Shown here: in pieces, positions 8,165 to 18,158 of the stretch | Position numbering within the stretch: position 1 is the stretch's first letter | Layout of the letters: the number at the start of each line of letters is the position of its first letter | Assembly (NCBI RefSeq): GCF_016599855.1 | Contig: NZ_CP067041.1 | Coordinates: forward strand, 5,828,001-5,892,000 | Length of the DNA: 64,000 nt | Source: Bradyrhizobium diazoefficiens | GTDB taxonomy: Bacteria; Pseudomonadota; Alphaproteobacteria; Rhizobiales; Xanthobacteraceae | Reading direction: 5' to 3' | The notes under the pieces: model-generated | Database searches by the model: none | Seen by the model: the letters and a program-made list of their open reading frames with translations, nothing else | What the model was told of the DNA's origin: nothing | Translations under genes and position numbers: made by a program

Positions 8165-8653
8165 TTAGTGCCCCTCGCCCTCGAGCCCGCCGACGTGCTT
8201 CTGAGTGTAGAGTTCGAGGCCGATGCGGCCGATCAGGTCGAGCTGGGTTTCGAGGAAGTCGATGTGGTGCTCCTCATCGCTCATCAGCTTCTCGAACAGG
8301 TCGCGGGTCACGTAGTCCTTGGCGCCGTGGCAGTAGGTTGCCGCTTCCTGGTAGAGCGCGCGCGCGCTCATCTCGGCGGCGAGATCGCACTCGATGATCT
8401 CCTTGACGTTCTGGCCGATGCGCAGGGGATCGAGCACCTGCATGTTCGGGAAGCCGTCGAGGAACAGGATGCGCGCGGTGAGCTTGTCGGCATGCTCCAT
8501 CTCCTCGATGGATTCCTTGCGCCAGACCTTGGCCATATCCAAGAGGCCCCAATTGTCGAGGAAGCGGTAGTGCAGCCAGTACTGGTTGATCGCAGTCAGC
8601 TCGTGACGCAGCGCCTTGTTGAGATAGTCGATGACCTTTGCGTCGCCCTGCAT
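8165..8653 (-). CDS. bfr: Bacterioferritin
   Basis: 162 residues, standard bacterioferritin length. [20 protein letters not shown] carries the ferroxidase Glu18, and [10 protein letters not shown] provides Glu51, the haem ligand Met52 and His54. [13 protein letters not shown] and [11 protein letters not shown] supply the remaining ferroxidase ligands. The protein forms a 24-subunit shell that stores iron as ferric mineral. The ferredoxin gene that releases the iron lies upstream on the same strand. A perfect Irr-type palindrome lies 41 bp before the start, so iron-dependent control is expected. Confidence 0.97.
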   Translation of the reverse strand: MQGDAKVIDYLNKALRHELTAINQYWLHYRFLDNWGLLDMAKVWRKESIEEMEHADKLTARILFLDGFPNMQVLDPLRIGQNVKEIIECDLAAEMSARALYQEAATYCHGAKDYVTRDLFEKLMSDEEHHIDFLETQLDLIGRIGLELYTQKHVGGLEGEGH

Positions 8654-8693
8654 GGTTCACTCCAGCTCTTGCAGTCCAAATCGGACCTAAACA

Positions 8694-8715
8694 GACTTTA
8701 GAATGCTTCTAAGTC
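8694..8715 (-). promoter_or_regulatory. Irr box (ICE) upstream of bfr
   Basis: TTTAGAATGCTTCTAA, extended by flanking GAC/GTC, is a near-perfect palindrome of the iron-control-element type bound by the haem-sensing regulator Irr in Rhizobiales. It lies between bfd and bfr, in the promoter position for bfr. Confidence 0.75.
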
Positions 8716-8784
8716 AGATTAGGAGTGGGGGCAACCGGCTGCCGAGACGCAGCCGGGGAAAAGCTCAGCGATGCCGGGGCGCTT

Positions 8785-9057
8785 TCAGCAGGCCGCGAGG
8801 GCGAACTGGGCTGGTTGGACCGTCTCGTCATTAGCGGCCACGGTGTGGCTATGCGGGCAACCTGAGCAGCAGGACTGAGCGCAGGGGCCAAGCGCTTCGT
8901 CGATGATGGTCTTGATCGTCCGAGCGCAGCGGCCGCACTCGGCGCTGCAGCCGAGGCATCCATAGACCTGCTTGGCATGGCGCACGGCATCGTCGGACTC
9001 GGCGACGGCGGCGCGGATGTCGTCATCGCTCAGCACGTTACAGGAACAAACGATCAT
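8785..9057 (-). CDS. bfd: Bacterioferritin-associated ferredoxin
   Basis: 90 residues. MIVCSCNVLSDDDIR has the Bfd opening with Cys4 and Cys6; CSAECGRC provides the second cysteine pair for a [2Fe-2S] cluster. The protein would reduce the ferric core of bacterioferritin to mobilise iron. It is longer than the usual 60-70 residues: the C-terminal third (CAQSCCSGCPHSH and beyond) adds five cysteines and a histidine pair. An ICE-like palindrome lies about 110 bp upstream. The start ATG has only a weak ribosome site. Confidence 0.93.
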   Translation of the reverse strand: MIVCSCNVLSDDDIRAAVAESDDAVRHAKQVYGCLGCSAECGRCARTIKTIIDEALGPCAQSCCSGCPHSHTVAANDETVQPAQFALAAC

Positions 9058-9391
9058 GGAAGCGGTAGGCCCTTCGGTGATGCGCCATGATCGATATTTA
9101 AGGGGCCGTCCGGATGCAAAAGGAAAAACCGCTATTTCAAGCTATTCCAAACTAGCCGGGATATAGCCTAGAACGGCTCTAAAACAGGGGAATTGCCTTA
9201 ACAGGCCTGGTCGCTACCGCCGCCTCCTTCACTATCGCCGCCGCCCCCCGGCAATCTCCACCCCCGCTGCTATCGCTCGTGGAGCAGCTGCCGCTGGTCG
9301 TACCCGGCCAACGCGCCGTTCATTGATCATTCAAGCGAAGTATGGAACTTTGACCGCAAGTGTTCCGTATCCGCTGTGAAAGGTCGCGCCA
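9058..9391. other. 334-bp intergenic region
   Basis: Divergent promoter region between bfd and a small exported gene. It holds the ICE-like palindrome at 9168-9184, a nearby CTATT(T/C)CAA direct repeat (9132-9149) and a C-rich stretch at about 9220-9310. No gene was identified in it. Confidence 0.6.
9168..9184 (-). promoter_or_regulatory. ICE-like palindrome upstream of bfd
   Basis: On the minus strand TTTTAGAGCCGTTCTAGG matches the TTTAGAA-N3-TTCTAAA Irr pattern with a few mismatches. It is about 110 bp upstream of bfd. Confidence 0.5.
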
Positions 9392-9730
9392 ATGAAGACA
9401 ACGCTTATGGCAATCGCTGCCGCCGCCACGCTGGTCCTGGCTGCGGGAACACCGGCCCATGCACAGCGCGGTGTCGCTGCGGGCGTCGCCGCCGGGATCA
9501 TCGGCGGCGCCATCGTCGGCGGCGCGCTGGCCTCTCCGTATTATTACGGACCCGATCCGGGCTACGCTTATGGCCCGGGTTACGGCCCCGGCTATTATCC
9601 GCCGCGCTACTATGCGCCGGGTCCCGGCTACGTTGCCGACGATTATTACGGCGACGGCTGCGTCTGGCAGAAGCAGCGTTTCTGGGACGGCTATGCTTGG
9701 CGCGTCCGCCGCGTCCGAGTCTGTGGCTAA
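9392..9730 (+). CDS. Small secreted Gly/Tyr-rich protein (WDGY family)
   Basis: 112 residues: signal peptide cleaved after AHA (about residue 24), a glycine-rich hydrophobic segment (GVAAGIIGGAIVGGAL) that could insert in a membrane, a Tyr/Pro/Gly-rich middle, and a C-terminal motif CVWQKQRFWDGYAWRV ending VRVCG. The two cysteines bracket the motif. A paralogue with the same motif is the next gene downstream. The family looks like small surface or outer-membrane proteins of unknown role. Confidence 0.8.
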   Translation: MKTTLMAIAAAATLVLAAGTPAHAQRGVAAGVAAGIIGGAIVGGALASPYYYGPDPGYAYGPGYGPGYYPPRYYAPGPGYVADDYYGDGCVWQKQRFWDGYAWRVRRVRVCG

Positions 9731-9941
9731 GGCGCTCTAAGCCGGTTCACTACGGATGCGTCGTTCATCTTCGGGCCTGAAAAAGACCGCTTTTTCTCGT
9801 CACAGCTCCCTGTGCGTTTACCCTGGATTGACCATTTGCGCGCTTCCTAACTGCAAGGCCAATTCCAACAGAGTGTGCGTGAACCTTTGAACCCCGGACG
9901 CTCCTAACAAGGGACGTCCTTCTCCCAGGAGAGCCAAGAGC

Positions 9942-10226
9942 ATGAAGAAGACTATTGTTGCCGCCCTCACGGTTGCGACGATCGCCGGTTCGCTGGTGAC
10001 CGCCACGCCGTCCGCCCAGGCCCGCGACGGCGTCGGTGTCGGCATCGCAGCCGGCCTGCTCGGCGGCGCAATCATTGGCGGCGCCATCGCGTCGAGCCGT
10101 CCGGCCTATGGTGGTCCGGTTTACGTCGCAGAGCCGGGCCCGCCCCCGCCGCCCTGCTACTGGCAGCGCCAGCGCTATTGGGACGGCTACGGCTGGGTCA
10201 TCCGCCCGGTTCGCGTTTGCTACTGA
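9942..10226 (+). CDS. Small secreted protein, WDGY paralogue
   Basis: 94 residues: signal peptide to about residue 26 (cleavage after AQA), glycine-rich segment GIAAGLLGGAIIGGAI, proline run, and CYWQRQRYWDGYGWVI ending VRVCY. It keeps the same C-x-W-Q-x-Q-R-aromatic-WDGY core and closing cysteine as the gene before it, but lacks most of the Tyr/Gly repeat. A strong AGGAGAG ribosome site precedes the ATG and a terminator follows, so it has its own transcript. The two genes probably arose by tandem duplication. Confidence 0.82.
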   Translation: MKKTIVAALTVATIAGSLVTATPSAQARDGVGVGIAAGLLGGAIIGGAIASSRPAYGGPVYVAEPGPPPPPCYWQRQRYWDGYGWVIRPVRVCY

Positions 10227-10261
10227 TCTGATCGCATGGCGCGCATGAGCGCCGTGATCGA

Positions 10262-10298
10262 AGCCCGGCCGAGACCATCGGCCGGGCTTTTTGTTTTT
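10262..10298 (+). terminator. Rho-independent terminator
   Basis: A GC-rich 11-bp stem (AGCCCGGCCGA with TCGGCCGGGCT) followed by TTTTTGTTTTT ends the small secreted gene. It also lies at the 3' end of the convergent transglycosylase gene. Confidence 0.9.
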
Positions 10299-10308
10299 CG
10301 CGGGCCGG

Positions 10309-11535
10309 TCAGCGCGCCGCCTGGATCGAACGCAGTACTTCTTCGCTGGGCCAGCAATCGACCTTAAGGCCTGCCGACTTCTGATAGGCGCCGAGCGCGG
10401 CACGCGTCTGCATGCCGGCCTTGCCGTCGATCTTGTCCTTGTAGAGCCCGACGCGCGTGAGCCCGCGCTGCATCGCCTCGACATCCTTCGTGCGCAATTG
10501 CTTCGACGTCGCCCATGGCGTTGCGAATGGAAGCGGGCTCGTCATGCGGTCGCTGAGATGACCGACGAACAGCACATAGAGGTCGGAGAAATTGTATTCC
10601 TTGATGACGAAGTAGTTCTTGGTGGTCAGGAACGACGGGCCGTAGATGCCTTCCGGCTGGAGCAGCGAAGCCGGCTGCGCCTGCTCGGCCGCGCTCAGCT
10701 TCTGCCCGCGCACCGGCACGAAGCCCTCGCGCAACCACTGGCCGATCGGCTTCGTCACCTCCGGCACACCCACGGAGCAGTCGACCTTCGCCGGTGCTTG
10801 CACCTCGTAGGCCCAACGCACACCGCTCTGCCAGCCCTTGTTGACGAGCTGCTGCGCGGCGGAGGCCAGCGCATCGGGCACCGAGTGCCAGATGTCGATG
10901 CGGCCGTCGCCGTCGAAGTCGACGCCGTGCTTGTAATATTCCGACGGCAGGAACTGCGTGAGCCCGGTGGCACCCGCCCAGGATGAGCGCATGTCCTTGC
11001 GCGGCACCACGCCCTCGCCGAGGATCTTCAACGCGAGGATGAACTCGTTACGATAGGTGTCCTTGCGCCGGCCGACATAGGCCTGCGTCGCCAGCACGCG
11101 GACCAGATCGTAAGGCAGCGTATAGCGGCCGTAATCGGTTTCGCGTCCCCAGATCGCGAGCATGACGGTCGCGGGCACACCGGACTTCTTTTCGATCTCG
11201 GTCAGCGCCGGACGATATTTTTGCAGCAGCCGCTGCCCCTCGCCCGCAAGCCGCGCGATCGAGGCTTCCTTGACGTAGTCGGCCGGCACCTGCACGAACT
11301 CGGCCTGCGACGGCGCCCCGGTTGCGGGCCGTCCGGGGAGGATCAAGTCGGGCAGCTTGTAATCCGGCTCGAGCCCGCGGGTCTCGCGCTCGAAGTTCGC
11401 GCGCGACACGCCGGCGGCCTGCGCTTCCGGCCAGAGCGAGGCGATGAACTGCGTGAAGGCGGCGTCGGCGGCCCGGGCGGACGACCAGCTGCAGGTGACG
11501 ACAATCACCGCAGCGATGAGCGCCCGCCCCATCAT
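10309..11535 (-). CDS. Lytic murein transglycosylase, MltB family
   Basis: 408 residues: signal peptide (cleaved after ARA near residue 22), a GH103 lytic transglycosylase domain, and a C-terminal peptidoglycan-binding domain (DVEAMQRGLTRVGLYKDKID to the end). The catalytic acid is Glu132 in AIWGRETDYGRY, and WAGATGLTQFLPSEYY and DFDGDGRIDIW are family signatures. It cleaves the MurNAc-GlcNAc bond with formation of 1,6-anhydroMurNAc in the periplasm. No lipobox cysteine is present, so unlike E. coli MltB it is soluble. Confidence 0.95.
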   Translation of the reverse strand: MMGRALIAAVIVVTCSWSSARAADAAFTQFIASLWPEAQAAGVSRANFERETRGLEPDYKLPDLILPGRPATGAPSQAEFVQVPADYVKEASIARLAGEGQRLLQKYRPALTEIEKKSGVPATVMLAIWGRETDYGRYTLPYDLVRVLATQAYVGRRKDTYRNEFILALKILGEGVVPRKDMRSSWAGATGLTQFLPSEYYKHGVDFDGDGRIDIWHSVPDALASAAQQLVNKGWQSGVRWAYEVQAPAKVDCSVGVPEVTKPIGQWLREGFVPVRGQKLSAAEQAQPASLLQPEGIYGPSFLTTKNYFVIKEYNFSDLYVLFVGHLSDRMTSPLPFATPWATSKQLRTKDVEAMQRGLTRVGLYKDKIDGKAGMQTRAALGAYQKSAGLKVDCWPSEEVLRSIQAAR

Positions 11536-11542
11536 GTCGAGA

Positions 11543-13192
<1,650 letters not shown>

Positions 13193-13424
13193 CGGTCCCG
13201 TGAAACCTTCAATTTGAGGATATTTGCTTGCTGCCGATGTAGCGATCCCGCCCCCAAAGGGCAATGTTTTCCCTCCGTTCACCACGGATGAATACTGCTC
13301 GGACACCATCCGGACCTCGATCCGGACAATTGAAACCATCTTTTAATAAATCAGGCCAAAGCTCGGTTTCGCGCGGAAACAGCGCCACCCGCTCAGAATG
13401 AACGGGAGCATAGCGAGGCCCGTC

Positions 13425-13640
13425 ATGGCTCTGATCGAGACCAATTCTCTTCCCGTTCCGGCGGAAGCCGGCCGCGCCGCCGCGCTCATGTCCGAGATCA
13501 AGGGCTTCTGGAAGCGCTTCTTCGCCACCGCCTTCAATCCCTACCGGCCCGAGCTGCACTACATGCGCGGCCCCGGTCCGGCCTGGCGCGCCAAGCACGG
13601 CCTGGATGCGCCGATCCGGCTGAAGCCCCGCGACCTCTGA
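13425..13640 (+). CDS. Small hypothetical protein
   Basis: 71 residues starting at the ATG with GAGG 7 bp upstream; a further ATG nine codons earlier lacks a ribosome site. The sequence contains an amphipathic aromatic stretch, KGFWKRFFATAFNPYRPE, then LHYMRGPGPAWRAKHGLDAP. No signal peptide, cysteine or known motif. It lies in the divergent gap between ettA and a 2-hydroxyacid dehydrogenase. Codon use fits its neighbours, so it is probably real. Confidence 0.6.
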   Translation: MALIETNSLPVPAEAGRAAALMSEIKGFWKRFFATAFNPYRPELHYMRGPGPAWRAKHGLDAPIRLKPRDL

Positions 13641-13772
13641 GCCACGCCCCCTATCGGACTTTTGAAGACCCGGACTGCTTGCGCGCCGACATGATTGCGC
13701 GCAACCATGGTCCCGGTTCCGATGATGGCGCCCCCAGCTCGCGCCGCCACCTCTCGCCACGGATGAACGCCG

Positions 13773-14735
13773 ATGACGCCGCTGCGCTGTGCAATTCTCG
13801 ACGACTATTTCAACCTCGCCCTCGACGTCGCCGACTGGTCGAAACTGTCTGACCGTATCGACACCACCGTGTTCAGCCATCCTTTCGCCTCCGAGCAGGC
13901 CGCAGCGAGCGCGCTGGCGGATTTCGACATCATCTGCGCAATGCGCGAGCGCACCGCGTTCTCCAAGAGCCTGTTCGAGAGCTTGCCGAAGCTAAAGCTT
14001 TTGCTCACCTCCGGCATGCGCAACGCCGCCATCGACATAGAGTCCGCCAAGGCGCACGGCGTGGCCATCGCCGGCACGCAATATTCCCGCGATCCGACCG
14101 CGCCGCTGACCATGGGCCTGATCCTGGAACTGACCCGCGGCATCGGCCGCGAGAATGCGCGCATGCATGCCGGCGAGCCCTGGCAGACCTTTGCGGGTGT
14201 CGAGATCGAGGGAATGACGCTCGGTATCCTCGGCCTCGGCAAGCTCGGCAGCAAGATGGCGGGCATTGCGAAAGCGTTCGGCATGAACGTGATTGCCTGG
14301 AGTCCGAACTTGACGCCTGAGAAGTGCGCGGCAGCCGGCGTCGGCTACGCCACCAAGGAGGAGCTGTTCGCCAAGGCCGACATCGTCACCATCCATGTAG
14401 TGCTGAGCGATCGCTCACGTGGGCTGGTCGGCCGCGCCGATCTCGCGCGGATGAAGCCGACCGCGTTCCTCGTCAACACTGCGCGCGGGCCGATCGTGGA
14501 CGAGCAGGCGCTACTGCAAGCCTTGCAGCAGCGGAAGATCGCGGGCGCCGGCCTCGACGTGTTCGCGGTCGAGCCGCTGCCGGTCGATCATCCCTTCCGC
14601 AAGCTCGACAATCTCGTGCTGACGCCGCATCTCGGCTACGCGACGGAGGACGGCCTGCGCATCCATTACGGCCAGATGGTCGAGGCGATCGACGCCTTTA
14701 CCAAGGGCAACGAGCTGCCGCGGAAGCTGGCCTGA
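13773..14735 (+). CDS. D-2-hydroxyacid dehydrogenase family protein
   Basis: 320 residues. The Rossmann motif GLGKLGSKMA is near residue 151, NTARGPIVDEQAL and GLDVFAVEPLP are the later signatures, and the catalytic Arg (in NTARG), Glu (in VEPLP) and His (TPHLGYAT) are all present. These enzymes reduce 2-keto acids or oxidise D-2-hydroxyacids with NAD(P). Members of this subgroup are often annotated near phosphoglycerate dehydrogenase, but the ACT domain is absent. The substrate is unknown. Confidence 0.9.
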   Translation: MTPLRCAILDDYFNLALDVADWSKLSDRIDTTVFSHPFASEQAAASALADFDIICAMRERTAFSKSLFESLPKLKLLLTSGMRNAAIDIESAKAHGVAIAGTQYSRDPTAPLTMGLILELTRGIGRENARMHAGEPWQTFAGVEIEGMTLGILGLGKLGSKMAGIAKAFGMNVIAWSPNLTPEKCAAAGVGYATKEELFAKADIVTIHVVLSDRSRGLVGRADLARMKPTAFLVNTARGPIVDEQALLQALQQRKIAGAGLDVFAVEPLPVDHPFRKLDNLVLTPHLGYATEDGLRIHYGQMVEAIDAFTKGNELPRKLA

Positions 14736-14770
14736 AAAACGACAATGGGCGTGCCGAGGCACGCCCATTG
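14735..14770 (-). terminator. Rho-independent terminator of the L,D-transpeptidase gene
   Basis: Stem CAATGGGCGTGCC with GGCACGCCCATTG, followed on the minus strand by GTCGTTTTT. It can also block read-through from the convergent dehydrogenase gene. Confidence 0.8.
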
Positions 14771-14793
14771 CAATTCGAGATATCTCGCCGCGT

Positions 14794-15948
14794 TCAGCGC
14801 ACGGTGACCGGCGCGGGCAGCGGCGGCACGACCGTCGGCTGCGTGCCCGGGACCGGACCTGCCTGGGCGGCCACCGAAGCTGGACCAGGTGCAGGCGCAG
14901 CCGAGGGGGTAGCCGTGCCCGGCGGCGGATTGCCCGGCATCACCACCACGCGAGTGCCGACCTTGACGCGATCGAACAGGTCCGAGACGTCTTCGTTCAG
15001 CATTCCAATGCAGCCCGACGACACGAACTTGCCGATGGTCGAGGGCTGGTTGGTACCGTGGATACGATAGACGGTCGAGCCGAGATACATGGCGCGAGCG
15101 CCGAGCGGATTGCCTTCGCCGCCGGCCATGAAGCGCGGCAGGTAGGGCTGGCGCTCGATCATTTCTGGCGGCGGATGCCAATCCGGCCACTCCGCCTTGC
15201 GGGTGATCTTCTGCACACCGGTCCAGGTGAAGCCGTCGCGGCCGACGCGAACGCCGTAGCGGATCGCACGACCATTGCCGAGGATGTAATAGAGGTAGGT
15301 GTTCGGGGTATCGACGACGATCGTGCCGGCCGGCTCCTTGGTCTGGAACGCGACCTCCTGGCGGCGCAGGTTCGGCGGCAACTGCGCCGGTGCTGCGTCA
15401 GGCTGCTCCTCCGGCGGCAGTGAGGCGACCGACATCGGCCGGCCGTCGGCACCAGTGGCGGCCGGCGGCGACACTGCGCCCATCGCCGGGCCGCCGACCG
15501 CTTCCGGCGGACGCATGCCATCATTGGACGGCGCCTGACCCGGCCGGTCGGCATAGATCACCGCGGGCGGACCGGCAGGACGGCCATAGCGGGGATCATC
15601 GGGTGACATCACCGGCCCCTGCGGCGGGGCGGCGGAATAGGCGGGCGGAGCGCCGGCCGGACGGCCATAACGGGGGTCATCCGGCGACATCACCGGGCCC
15701 TGCTGCGGGGCGGCGGAGTAGACCGGCGGAGCGCCGGCCGGACCGGGCGGCGGCAAGGCCTGCGGCGTCGCGTCCTCGTCATCCTCTAGCGAGTCGAAAT
15801 TCGGGGTGTGGTCGCCGGGCCGGTATTCGGTCGGGGCGCCGTAGCTCGGCGCCTGCTGGACCGGATAGTTCTGGGCCTGTGCGAGCGAGGTTCCCGCCGC
15901 AGCGACTGTTGCGGCAGCGCATATCGTCAGAAAATGTTTGATCATCAT
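14794..15948 (-). CDS. L,D-transpeptidase (YkuD domain)
   Basis: 384 residues from MMIKHFLTICAAATVAAAG, with a signal peptide cleaved after AQA. Residues about 30-200 are Pro/Gln/Gly-rich with a 27-residue tandem repeat (GPVMSPDDPRYGRPAG). The C-terminal YkuD domain has RIHGTNQPSTIGKFVSSGCI with the catalytic cysteine in SSGCIGM. The enzyme makes 3-3 crosslinks in peptidoglycan or attaches proteins to it, in the periplasm. The disordered linker probably spans the periplasm. ATG choice rests on the signal peptide. Confidence 0.93.
   Translation of the reverse strand: MMIKHFLTICAAATVAAAGTSLAQAQNYPVQQAPSYGAPTEYRPGDHTPNFDSLEDDEDATPQALPPPGPAGAPPVYSAAPQQGPVMSPDDPRYGRPAGAPPAYSAAPPQGPVMSPDDPRYGRPAGPPAVIYADRPGQAPSNDGMRPPEAVGGPAMGAVSPPAATGADGRPMSVASLPPEEQPDAAPAQLPPNLRRQEVAFQTKEPAGTIVVDTPNTYLYYILGNGRAIRYGVRVGRDGFTWTGVQKITRKAEWPDWHPPPEMIERQPYLPRFMAGGEGNPLGARAMYLGSTVYRIHGTNQPSTIGKFVSSGCIGMLNEDVSDLFDRVKVGTRVVVMPGNPPPGTATPSAAPAPGPASVAAQAGPVPGTQPTVVPPLPAPVTVR
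15581..15742. repeat. 81-bp tandem repeat inside the L,D-transpeptidase gene
   Basis: Two copies of an 81-bp unit lie head to tail and encode the 27-residue Pro/Gly-rich repeat. Copies differ at several silent sites, so the duplication is not recent. Confidence 0.8.
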
Positions 15949-16309
15949 CGCTCTTGTAGTGTCCCCGGGCCCCGTCCGAGCCGTGAACGGCCAGATGACC
16001 GAAGATAGCGGCACATTCAAGACATGACAGGCTGATTTGTGCCTGACTTAGCGATTTGTGATGCAATTGCACACAGTTGCCCCGTTGCATCACGGGGCCA
16101 AAATCGCATCACGCCGTAGATTGCCGGAGTCTTCGGCCCCGATTTTTTAGGGAACGGCACAGAGGCGTTGCGATATGGTCGAATCAGCCTGATTCGCCAC
16201 CGCTTTGAACTCGAATTCCCCGTGGCGAACGCGGCAGCAGTACCGTCACCGCGTTCAGATGGCTCATGGGCCCCGGCCACACGCCCGGGCGGAAATTCGC
16301 AACCCGCCA
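15949..16309. other. 361-bp divergent intergenic region
   Basis: Separates the L,D-transpeptidase from the membrane protein. It contains a 9-bp inverted repeat GTGATGCAA/TTGCATCAC (16058-16066 and 16085-16093). The coding frame to the right is open from 16205, so the start of that gene is not certain. Confidence 0.5.
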
Positions 16310-17107
16310 ATGCTTCCCGGCTTTCGTTTCCTGCTTGCCGCGATCCTGCTGTCTGCCTCCATCCTGGTGTTCGGCTTAGGGGCCGCCTCGCTGCTGCGGG
16401 CGAGCCACGAGCAGTATGTCAGCAACCCGTCCTGGCGGAACGGCCCGCAGGAGCAGGTCTTCGCGCAGGCGCCCGAGCCGGCCCAGCCGGTGCTCGCAGC
16501 GCTGCGCGCGGAGCCGGTCGCGCCTGTTACCAATGAGGAGACCACCGCTGCGATGCAGGACCAGGTCCCGAGCATCGGGCTGCCCGCGGTCGAAACCGGA
16601 CCCGAGCAGATGGCCGCAGTGACGCTCGAGGCCAAGGCCCAGGTTGAGCCTCAACCTGAGCCTCAGGTCGCCATTGCGCCGCCTGCGGAGACCACTCCGC
16701 CGGCCGCCGAAGCGCCGGCCCCTGAGCCGGACAAGAGCCAGGCTGCGGCTCCCGTACCCACCGACACATTCACCCCGGCCGACGCGACGGACTCCATCGC
16801 CACGACCCCGCCCTCGCCGACCGCCCCCGAGGTGCCGCGAACCGCGACCCCGGCCCTGGCATCGCGCGTGAGCGACCTTGCAGCGGCCAGATTGGCTGCG
16901 CTGAACGAGCTTGCAATCACCGCCGGCAAGGCTCCTCAAGCGAAGACCAAGGCCAACAGCGCGACGCAAGAGAGCAAGCCGCGCGCGCACAAGCCGAAGA
17001 AGCGTCACCGCATCGTGCGACGCCCGCCGCCTCAGCGGCCACAGCAGGCGTTCGATCCGTTCGGCCAGCAGCAGACGCTCGCGACGACGGCCACGCGCGC
17101 GCGCTGA
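16310..17107 (+). CDS. Pro/Ala-rich single-pass membrane protein, unknown
   Basis: 265 residues from the ATG of MLPGFRFLLAAILLSASILV, whose hydrophobic stretch (about residues 5-27) is a signal anchor. The rest is low-complexity: Pro, Ala, Glu and Thr-rich segments (PAETTPPAAEAPAPEPDK), then a short helix (SDLAAARLAALNELAITAG), then a strongly basic segment (KPKKRHRIVRRPPPQRPQQ). In-frame starts at 16205 or 16259 would add up to 35 residues without clear merit. It may span the periplasm; no known domain was seen. Confidence 0.65.
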   Translation: MLPGFRFLLAAILLSASILVFGLGAASLLRASHEQYVSNPSWRNGPQEQVFAQAPEPAQPVLAALRAEPVAPVTNEETTAAMQDQVPSIGLPAVETGPEQMAAVTLEAKAQVEPQPEPQVAIAPPAETTPPAAEAPAPEPDKSQAAAPVPTDTFTPADATDSIATTPPSPTAPEVPRTATPALASRVSDLAAARLAALNELAITAGKAPQAKTKANSATQESKPRAHKPKKRHRIVRRPPPQRPQQAFDPFGQQQTLATTATRAR

Positions 17108-17109
17108 TC

Positions 17110-17964
17110 TCACGCCGGCCCGGTCGCGATCGGCGGGCCTTTTTCCTGACCCCATTCCGACCACGATCCGTCGTAGAGCGCAGTGTCGGTAATCCCTAAA
17201 CGATACAGCGCGAGCGTCAGCACGCCGGCGGAGACGCCGGAACCGCAGCTCGTCACGATCGGCGCGTCGAGCTTGACGCCGGGGCCCGTGAAGGCCGCGC
17301 GGAGATCGTCGAGCGGCTTCATCGTGCCCGTCGCGGCATCGAACAGCTGGCCGTAAGGCACATTGCGCGCGCCCGGGATGTGGCCGGAGCGGATGCCCGC
17401 GCGCGGCTCGGGTGCACGGCCTTCGAAGCGGTCGGCGGCGCGCGCGTCGATCACCTGCTCGGCGCGGCTTTCGATGTTGGCGATCAATTGTTGCATGCTG
17501 CGTACGCGCTTCGGATCGTAGCTCGCCTTGAACGTCGCAGGCTTCGGTTTGACCTCGCCGCTCTCGACGGGACGGCCCTCCGCGCGCCACTTTTTCAGAC
17601 CGCCATTGAGGATGCGCACATTGCTGTGGCCGAAGGACAGGAACATCCACCAGGCCCGCGGCGCGGCAACCCAGCCGCCGGCATCGTAGAGCACGACCGT
17701 GTCGGCGTTGGAGATGCCGAGATTGCCGATATCGCGGCCGAACTGCTCCGCGCTCGGATACATGTGCGGCAGCGGGTTGGAACGGTCCGACACCGCATCG
17801 ACGTCGAAGAACGCGGCACCCGGCAGATGCGCGGCGAGGTAGTCGTCCTTCGGCAGCGGCAGCACGCCCGGCAGTTTGAAGCTCGCGTCGAGGACTTTGA
17901 CGTTGGCGTCGCTGATATGGGCGGCGAGCCATTCGCTGGAGACGAGGGGATCGGTGGCGGTCAT
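17110..17964 (-). CDS. sseA: Sulfurtransferase, two rhodanese domains
   Basis: 284 residues from the ATG preceded by AAGGAAAG. Two rhodanese modules: an inactive N-terminal one and a C-terminal one with the active-site loop TSCGSGVSA carrying the persulfide cysteine. The loop is of the CG(S/T)GV type, which is typical of 3-mercaptopyruvate sulfurtransferase rather than thiosulfate sulfurtransferase. DASFKLPGVLPLPKDDYLAAHLPGA is typical of bacterial SseA. It may supply sulfane sulfur or detoxify cyanide. A palindromic repeat separates it from the rhodanese gene upstream. Confidence 0.9.
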   Translation of the reverse strand: MTATDPLVSSEWLAAHISDANVKVLDASFKLPGVLPLPKDDYLAAHLPGAAFFDVDAVSDRSNPLPHMYPSAEQFGRDIGNLGISNADTVVLYDAGGWVAAPRAWWMFLSFGHSNVRILNGGLKKWRAEGRPVESGEVKPKPATFKASYDPKRVRSMQQLIANIESRAEQVIDARAADRFEGRAPEPRAGIRSGHIPGARNVPYGQLFDAATGTMKPLDDLRAAFTGPGVKLDAPIVTSCGSGVSAGVLTLALYRLGITDTALYDGSWSEWGQEKGPPIATGPA

Positions 17965-18036
17965 CTGTCTTTCCTTGTAGTCATTCCGGGGCGCGCATAG
18001 GCGCGCGAGGTTGAAGCAGCGCGCGTCAAACTCCGC

Positions 18037-18139
18037 CGTCATCGCCCGGCTCGACCGGGCGATCCAGTACTCCGAGACGGCTGCGATTCAACCGATAGGC
18101 TGCGGCGTACTGGATTCCCCGCTTTCGCGGGGAATGACG
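18037..18139. repeat. Dispersed repeat, family C
   Basis: Starts CGTCATCGCCCGGCTCGACC and ends CGCGGGGAATGACG, so the ends are imperfect complements. Shares its left arm and the GCGTACTGGAT block with 2517-2600. Confidence 0.75.
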
Positions 18140-18158
18140 AGTGGAGAGAGCGAGGCCC

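Noticed and set aside
9313..9336. Possible FixK box near TTGATCATTCAA
   Set aside because: The half-sites are only 6 bp apart instead of 8, so the spacing does not fit the FNR/FixK consensus.
16376..17932. A 518-codon minus-strand open frame
   Set aside because: It is the shadow of the Pro/Ala-rich membrane protein and the sulfurtransferase; the true minus-strand sulfurtransferase reads in another frame with clear rhodanese motifs.
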